Source: Anthostomella pinea
Lineage: Eukaryota; Ascomycota; Sordariomycetes; Xylariales; Xylariaceae
NCBI GenBank assembly: GCA_963556695.1
Contig: CAUWAG010000003.1
Span: forward strand, 992,001-1,056,000
DNA length: 64,000 nucleotides
Direction: 5' to 3'
Below, piece by piece: positions 57,576 through 64,000 of the stretch. The notes under the pieces were generated by a model. That model had not been told where the DNA came from. It worked only from the letters and a program-made list of their open reading frames with translations, and made no database searches. The translations under genes and the position numbers were made by a program. The stretch's first letter is position 1. Each line of letters begins with the position of its first letter.

Positions 57576-59049
57576 TGTTGGTGTTACCTAGCAGGTGGCA
57601 AGAAAGCGACCGATCAAAAGGCGAGTTCGCTCAGTTCGCCGGTCATGGGCGAAAACAGATGTGCGGTTGGTGGATCAAGATATGCCTAGCAGCCCGTGCG
57701 TGTCCGGAACAATGATGCCATTTACTGAGATGTTGTCGATGGCAATGCGTTGCCTCTTGGAGGAAAAGAAGAGGAAGATAGCGATCAATCAAACTGCACG
57801 GTAAAGGGACGCAGTACTACCTCCTACTAGTCCGTCGCCGTCGGAGATGGATAGGTGATAGGAGACGTAATGGTGACTGGCAACCTTGAAGGGAAGCGGG
57901 AAGTGTGCGGACACAGTCGCAGTTGTAACTTGTGTGAGGGACGGGCAGACGGGAGGACTGCGCAGGTGGAGACTCAGGTCCGAAAAGAGACGTCCCGAGA
58001 TGGAAGGAGTTCGGGAATGAATGAGTCTTGGAATCCAACAATCAATTGAGGATGGGATGGAAGGCCGAAGGGGCAACGACAGCTGCTGGCAGTGCTGGGG
58101 GATGGCGAGGAGATATGGGTCGTCGGGGTTGGTGCAGGTCCAGTGCTGGCTGGCCAGTGCTGTTGACGGATCTGCCGGCGCTCGCTGGGCGGCGGGGTTG
58201 GTCAACTGGTGTTGCTGGTGCTGCAAGAAAGACACCTGCAGCCACCTGGGCAGTCTGCAGTGAGTGGCTTCAACCTTTAAAGCAGGCGGCAGGCTGGGCT
58301 GGCTGGACGGGAAACGATAGAGACTCAAATACAGGTGAGGAGATGGTCATGCATCAGTGCCAATGGTGCCTCCTATCAGCCTTGTCTTATGTGTGTTATT
58401 ATTGTTATTCGCCAACTCACCTGCTGTGTTGCGCGATGAGGCTTTTAAACAATGAACGATTGGGACGAGCCCCTACAGGCCAAGACAAGGCTTGTCCTGC
58501 CAGTAGCCGCGGGCTGGATGGCATTCCTGGATTTCCCATCGTGCATAAGGGGCTGGATCATCACTGCGCAGACAGCTGTCTATCGTTCTACCAGGACCTA
58601 GACTACCAGAACTACCTAGTTCACACATGAGGTCATCATCATTGAATGCCTTCTCAGTCACTGTACAGATGCAGGTGGTCTGTGTCTTCACAGCATCTGC
58701 TACAATAGTTCCTCTTCCAGTCGATCTAGAAACGCCGTCGAAGCCGAATAGTTGAAATGCTAGCCTGCCTTATCTCACCCCAAAAGCAGTCTCAAACACG
58801 ACGTCTGTGTTTTAGTAGGTTTCTTTGGCGCAACGGAGAGCCCGAGGACCTCCTACGGTCCTGGCATTTAATAATCATTACACGTTTCTTCTTGCTGGCC
58901 TGGGATGGGACAGTCCGTGTCTTTCCGAATCTTTGAATATTCCCTCTAGATGTAATCGACCAGCAGGAAGTTACACCTCGGCGGTAATGAAAATAAGCTC
59001 CGCGATAGCCAAGACAATATCGCCGTTTAAATTCCTAACTTCCGCAGTA
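57576..59049. other. Intergenic region at the edge of the right AT-rich block
   Basis: It contains the promoter of the RING-H2 gene. A 179-codon minus frame (58328-57789) and an overlapping 200-codon plus frame (58028-58630) lack any domain or consistent codon bias and are taken as chance. Confidence 0.4.
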
Positions 59050-59884
59050 AGAAAAACCATATGCTTAATTTAAATTAGATATATGCTAACTAAAGTATCT
59101 CTGGAAAACAGCGCCAAGAAATTTATTTTTAACTAAAATATCTTATAGTAATAAAGTTTTTAATAAATTAAATACTAAGTGTAAGCATTATATATATTTA
59201 ATGTATAAAAAAGTTACTAATAAACTGTTATAATATATAGAATATAATAAATATATGCTAAGTACTTACATAATCTTACGTAATTTAAATTGCTTTACAC
59301 CTTAAAGTATATAATATAAAACTAATATATATTTATGAAAGTTAAAATGCAAATTAACTTATCATGAAACTATGTTTTATTTAATAATATTACCTTACAT
59401 ATAGATAAAATACATATTAATTTTATAGCGTATATGCGATTTTTAAAAATCTCGACTTTTATTTGTACCGGTTTTAATGATATCGTAATAATTAACAATA
59501 TTAACCTACTTAGTTATAAGTATTATTATGATATGAACATATATATATTAAAGAAATATTAAATATATACTAATTATTTTACAACTAATTGTTAATCTTA
59601 ACCATAGATAAATCCCTCTTTATAAGGACTTTATTCGAAATATATTTTGAATATAATCTAATAATATAACTTATATTAAATTCCTACTTAATAACTTGAA
59701 TCATGTTTATAAATCATTGTTTAACTTTATATTTAATATATATTAACTAAATATAACGCTTTTTAATATATATAACAAACCTGTATGTTTGAATGATTAA
59801 ACACATACAATATATATATTAATCATAATTGAATCTTATGCTAAAACCTTGCTTTGTATTTTTTTAACATAACTTAATATGTAC
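59050..59884. other. AT-rich, gene-free block
   Basis: Dominated by TATATA-like tracts; no feature recognised. It joins directly to the left TIR of Fot1-like copy C. Confidence 0.6.
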
Positions 59885-59886
59885 TA

Positions 59887-61748
59887 ACGTGGATGACAAG
59901 CGAGTGTCAATTACAAGCGAACGGCAACTTTTCACTAACCTTCTAACCAACATGTCAAATTAACTCGACCACAGCGCATTTAATTCAATCTAATTAATTG
60001 GATTCTTTTTCTTCAGACGTTTCTATCTCTATTGTACAAGTTTGCGCATTACGGCCAGTATTGCCGCAAACGCTACAACGTTGCTCACGCGCTGCCGCTC
60101 TTCTTGGACGACGACTACCTTCACTCATTTCTTGTCTTGCCAGCTTACTACCATTCTTTATAGCCTGGAGACCTACTGCATTTTCAACAGAAAGTACTTC
60201 ACCTTTCACTAGATGTTTTTTTTTTGTCCTCCGGCGTTTACTTAGTAGGTGATTGGCTTCCTCTAGCTCGCAAACCCAGGAATCAACCAAAGCGACCTTA
60301 TGTATAAGACCGTATGTAGCCTTTAAAAACGAGCTTAATACATCAATTATTGATGTAAGTGAGCTTCTCTGGAGATTTCTGACTCGATTTTGGATATAAA
60401 CCGACTGGTTTACCGCTTCGTTGATGGTGGTAGGCGTCTTTGAAGTCTAAATAATAGGTGGCAGATTAGGGTCTGGCGATAGTGTTTGTATGACAGCGAC
60501 AATATCCAGCTTTGAAATAACACTTTCTGGGTCAAAAGGAACAAGCCCAGTGGCACTGAAACCTGCTCAAATGTTTCCTGGCGTCATAGCAGCATTGCGT
60601 GCTTCACAAAACTCTGCAAGGAAGTCCTCTTTCGAAATGTGGGTTATATGACGCTGGATGAGATCCTCAATGATGCGACTGTAAGCTCGTTTGAGCGGGC
60701 TAAAACAACTGACATCTAAAGGCTGGAGCCTGTGTGACGAGTGGGCAGGCATACAAGCAGTAATAATATTGTTGTTCTGGCAAATAATCCTCAAAGATCT
60801 GGGAATGGTGGCTTTTGTGGCCATCTAGGATGAGGAGGCGTTTACTGGCAGTCATACGCGGTCTGGTATACTTGTCGAAATGCCGAATCCATTCCAACCC
60901 AATCTCGTTTGTAGCCCAACTGTTATTAGACACGGCCACCTTCTAATCGCGTGGTAATGTTGTGCCGCAATACCATAACGCGAGGTAGGTTTTGCCCTAT
61001 AGAATGATGAACGGCGGGACCACCCAACCATCAACATTGACAGCAGAAATTGCTGTAGACCATTCCCTGTTGCTTTGCTGAGCTTGTCTAGGCCTATCAC
61101 ATCTTTTGGCGCTTGTAATGACCATTCCAGACCCAATAGTGCCCATCATAAACCCAGTCTTGTCAAAATTGTAAATATCCGCGTCTTGGATACTATATTT
61201 TACAATTGCTGCCGCAACTTGGCAAAACCATGCGCAATACGCGTCTGGATCTTCGTTTAGGACCCTCTAATAGTCCATCCTCCGATGAAAACGCGTCCAG
61301 AGGCCTGGTGTGCATTTAATGAAGTTTTACGTCCAGTTCTTTCCAACGCGTCCATCCCCACATGTTACCAACAATTGATTTGCCATATCTTCAATATAAC
61401 TGTGCCGGGGTGGAAATGCTCGCGCATCCAGGTCAAGAATGAAGGAAAGAATGGCATTTTCTTTGGAAATCGTAATTTTCAAAGTATTGGGCATGCTATC
61501 GCGTTGTGATGGTCGGCCGGCAATTCTAGCCTTTAAGGTATTATATAGGACATGGAAAGTCTTAGAAAGCTTGCCAATGATGATATGAGGGTCGCGTCGC
61601 TTAGCTTGGACAGCAAGCTGTAAGTCTCATTCGCTATGACGCAATGCCATTACTGTTGGTTGATCAATTTGGAACCTTGATTGAAAGATTACATGGCTGG
61701 TGCAAAGTTGCCGTTCGCTTGTAATTGCCGCTTGCTTGTCATCCACGT
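59887..61748 (-). mobile_element. Fot1/Pogo-type DNA transposon, full-length copy C
   Basis: 1862 bp with inverted ends starting ACGTGGATGACAAGCGAGTG (left) and ACGTGGATGACAAGCAAGCG (right, read inward), flanked by TA at 59885-59886 and 61749-61750. The TIR again holds two CAAGCGAR motifs 16-17 bp apart. The minus-strand transposase is split by many stops. The order of parts is identical to copy B, including the C-terminal CSVCGNTGRN knuckle near 60030-60070. Confidence 0.9.
59994..61650 (-). pseudogene. Fot1-like transposase, copy C, heavily mutated
   Basis: Open pieces at 61136-60852, 60939-60700, 60824-60567 and 60290-59994 correspond in order to the copy B transposase. They include the GHKSHH catalytic context, the MPAHSSHRLQPLDV segment (shifted in frame by an extra base near 60780) and the zinc knuckle. 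The TAG at 60953-60955 replaces the same Trp codon as in copy B. Not functional. Confidence 0.8.
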
Positions 61749-62168
61749 TATAGCTTTTATATGTTATATGTATATAAACTGTTAACAACTACAAAATAAA
61801 ATGAAAACTTTACGGCTTTATATTTAAAAATGAAATATTTAATAACATCTTGGCAAATTCTGCATATACTTAATACATATATATAATTTAGTAAATTAAT
61901 TACACTAAGACATTAAACATTATTATCATAAAATTAATCAGTTCTTATTATTATTAAATATTATATATATATTGATTATATGACCTTTAAAACTACCCGC
62001 TTTGATAATACGCTAAATAAAGCCTTAATCGTTAAGAAAATAAAAGTTTATATGTATTTAATATGTATTCGACTCATACTGTCTAATAAACTTCAATGCT
62101 ATGTTTTATTTCGATATTAATAAAAAGTTAAATCTTATTGAAAGTTTAAATAAATTCATTACATTATG
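61749..62168. other. AT-rich spacer between two Fot1-like copies
   Basis: About 420 bp of AT-rich sequence without features between the right end of copy C and the left end of copy D. Confidence 0.6.
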
Positions 62169-62530
62169 TACGTCACAAGCGAGCGGGACATACAAGCAAG
62201 TAGGATACTTTCATGAACCTCTCACACTTTTAACTTCTAATCAGTATTCCTCCACCCCCGACAATGGCACCGCGTTATAATCAATCAGATTACAGCTAGC
62301 TGTCCAAACTAAAAAACGAGACCCTTATATTTCTGTTCAAAAACTTGCTAAAACTTTCCACCTATTAATCTCTATACTGGCTCAAAGAATCGCCGGTCGA
62401 CAACCACGACACGATAGCATGTCTAATTCTGCGAAACTTATGGTTTCTAAAGAGAATGCCATTTGCTCCTTCATATTTAACCTAAATGCGCGAGTATTTC
62501 TGCCCCGGTACACTTATATTAAAAATATAA

Positions 62531-62535
62531 CAAAT
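62531..62535. repeat. Left target-site duplication of solo LTR
   Basis: CAAAT, repeated at 62739-62743. The undisturbed copies have a single GCAAATCAATTG at this place. Confidence 0.85.
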
Positions 62536-62738
62536 TGTGAGATTCTAGAAGGGTCACAAGCCTTGGGGGTGTGAGAGGTTGCTGCAAATGTTATTGTCAT
62601 TCTCAAGTATGCTCGGCAGGGCTAATCTACAGCTAAATACTATACTGCACTATGCCAGGGTGGATCCACTGTACTCTTGACAGCCCCTTAGTGGGTACTG
62701 CAACTAAGGGCACCATATCTGGGATCCAACATCTGACA
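62536..62738. mobile_element. Solo LTR (203 bp)
   Basis: Starts TGTGAGATTC and ends CATCTGACA, so it has the TG...CA ends of an LTR. It is flanked by a perfect 5-bp duplication and sits exactly inside an otherwise alignable transposase gene. Its composition is ordinary, unlike its RIP-mutated host element. No internal retrotransposon sequence is present, so it is the product of LTR-LTR recombination. Copia or gypsy origin cannot be told. Confidence 0.85.
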
Positions 62739-62743
62739 CAAAT
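62739..62743. repeat. Right target-site duplication of solo LTR
   Basis: CAAAT, directly followed by the continuation of the transposase gene. Confidence 0.85.
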
Positions 62744-64000
62744 CAATTATTAGCGACATATAGGACTGGACATGTCAGAAAGAACTAGACGGCAAACTTT
62801 ATCAAACTTACACCAGTTCTCTTGGCGAGTTTTCATCGAAGGATGGACTACTCAAGGGTCTTAAACAAAGATTCGGACGTGTATTGAGCATGGTTTCGCC
62901 AAGTTGTGGCAGTAATTGCAAAACATGGTATTCAAGACGCGGATATCTATAACTTCGACAAGACTAGGTTTATGATGGGCATTATTGGGTCTGATATGGT
63001 CATTATAAGCGCCAAAAGATGTAATAGGCCTAGACAAGTTCAGCAAAGCAACAAAGAATGGTCTACAGTAATCTCTGCTATTAATACTGATGATTAGGTG
63101 TTCCTGCCATTCATTATTTTATAGGGCAAAACCCACCTTGCATCATGGTATCGCGGCACGACATTACCACGCGACTGGAAGGTGGCTGTGTCTGATAACA
63201 GATGGACTACAAATGAGCTTGGTTCGAAATGTATTCAGTATTTCGACAAGTATACCAAACTATGTATTACTGCTAGTAAACGTCTCCTCATCCTAGATGG
63301 CCACAAAAGCCACCATTCCTAGGTCTTTGAGAATTATTATCAGAACAATGATATTATTATCATGTAGATGTCAGCTATTTTAGCCCGCTTAAACAAGCTT
63401 ACGTTTGCATGATTAAGGATCTCATCTAGTGTCATATAACCCATATTTCAAAGGAGGACTTTCTTACAGCGTTTTGTGAAGCACATAATGCTGCTATGAT
63501 GCTAAGAAACATTCGAGCAGGTTTCGGTGCCGCTGGGCTTGTTCTTTTTGACCCAGAAAGTGTCATTTCAAAGCTAGATGCTATTGATGTCGTACGAACA
63601 CCGTCGCTAGACCCCAATCTGCCACCCACTACTTGGACTTCAAAGACGCCCATCACCATTAACAAAGCGGTAAACTAATCAGTTTATATCCAAAATTAAG
63701 CCAGAAACTACCAGGAAAGCTCACCTACATCAATAATTGATGCATTGAGCTCGTTTCCAAAGGCTACATATGGTCTTATACACAAGATCGCTTTGGTTGA
63801 TTCCTGGGTCTGCGAGCTAGAAGAGGCCAATCACTTACTAAATAAATACCAGAAAATAAAAAAGAATATCTAATAAAAGAAGAATATTTTCTATTAAAGA
63901 TATAACAGGTTTTTAGACTATAAAGGAGTGTAATAAGCTGGCAAGACAGGAAATAAGTGGCGGCAACACGTGAGCAATGGTGTGGCATTTGCAGTAACAC

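Larger units (their letters stand above)
62171..64000 (+). mobile_element. Fot1/Pogo-type DNA transposon, copy D, interrupted by a solo LTR and running off the window
   Basis: Begins after TA (62169-62170) with CGTCACAAGCGAGCGGGACA, then a second CAAGCAAG motif. The transposase starts at about 62264 (ATGGCACCGCGTTATAATCA). It is on the plus strand, opposite to copy C. At 62536 a solo LTR is inserted. At about 63362 some 45 bp covering the MPAHSSHRLQP codons are missing compared with copies A and B. In the first catalytic region DETGF has become DKTRF (two G-to-A changes). The sequence reaches the zinc knuckle at the window end. Confidence 0.85.

Noticed and set aside
57789..58630. 179-codon (-) and 200-codon (+) overlapping frames
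   Set aside because: Both lie in the RING-H2 upstream region, overlap each other and have Cys/Trp/His-rich or Ser/Pro-rich random composition without motifs.

Overview
The window is nuclear DNA from a filamentous ascomycete (Pezizomycotina). Genes have short introns (mostly 50-90 nt, GT-AG, internal CTAAC/CTGAC-like branch motifs). The families are typical of moulds: a BimC-type kinesin-5, a secreted GH3 beta-glucosidase, VPS8, GPALPP1 and a FAD/BBE oxidoreductase. Blocks of ordinary composition alternate abruptly with very AT-rich, gene-free blocks that hold Fot1/Pogo-type transposons. These transposons carry transition-type stop codons, as expected from repeat-induced point mutation (RIP). 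The species cannot be named from the sequence.

Left housekeeping block (1-17 kb): 3' end of a mitochondrial-type isoleucyl-tRNA synthetase (+), an uncharacterised two-exon fungal gene (-), kinesin-5 (-), a PHAF1/UPF0183 gene (+), an NAD(P)-dependent reductase (-) and a seven-exon GH3 beta-glucosidase with a 19-nt exon (-). Exon junctions were worked out by joining reading frames across consensus splice sites.

Middle accessory zone (17-45 kb): a 5'-truncated LINE tail with a 14-bp target-site duplication, a broken MFS transporter, a truncated Fot1-like element and an AT-rich block carrying a fragment of mitochondrial large-subunit rRNA (a NUMT). These are followed by a decayed LINE with reverse-transcriptase and RNase H remnants. 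Next is a divergent pair of secreted-protein genes (nine-exon FAD/BBE oxidoreductase and an ABM-like protein with an apparent 1-nt frameshift), then a divergent pair of degenerate NTPase genes (AAA+ ATPase and a STAND/NACHT-type N-terminal region). The zone ends with a full-length, inactivated Fot1-like element with long TIRs and a long AT-rich block.

Right housekeeping block (45.8-57.6 kb): a PPIH-type cyclophilin, a 136-aa conserved protein, VPS8 (CORVET), GPALPP1 and a membrane-anchored RING-H2 protein. The window ends (59-64 kb) in another AT-rich block with two more Fot1-like copies in opposite orientation. One of them is split by a 203-bp solo LTR with a 5-bp target duplication. No CRISPR array was found and no tRNA or intact rRNA gene was recognised.
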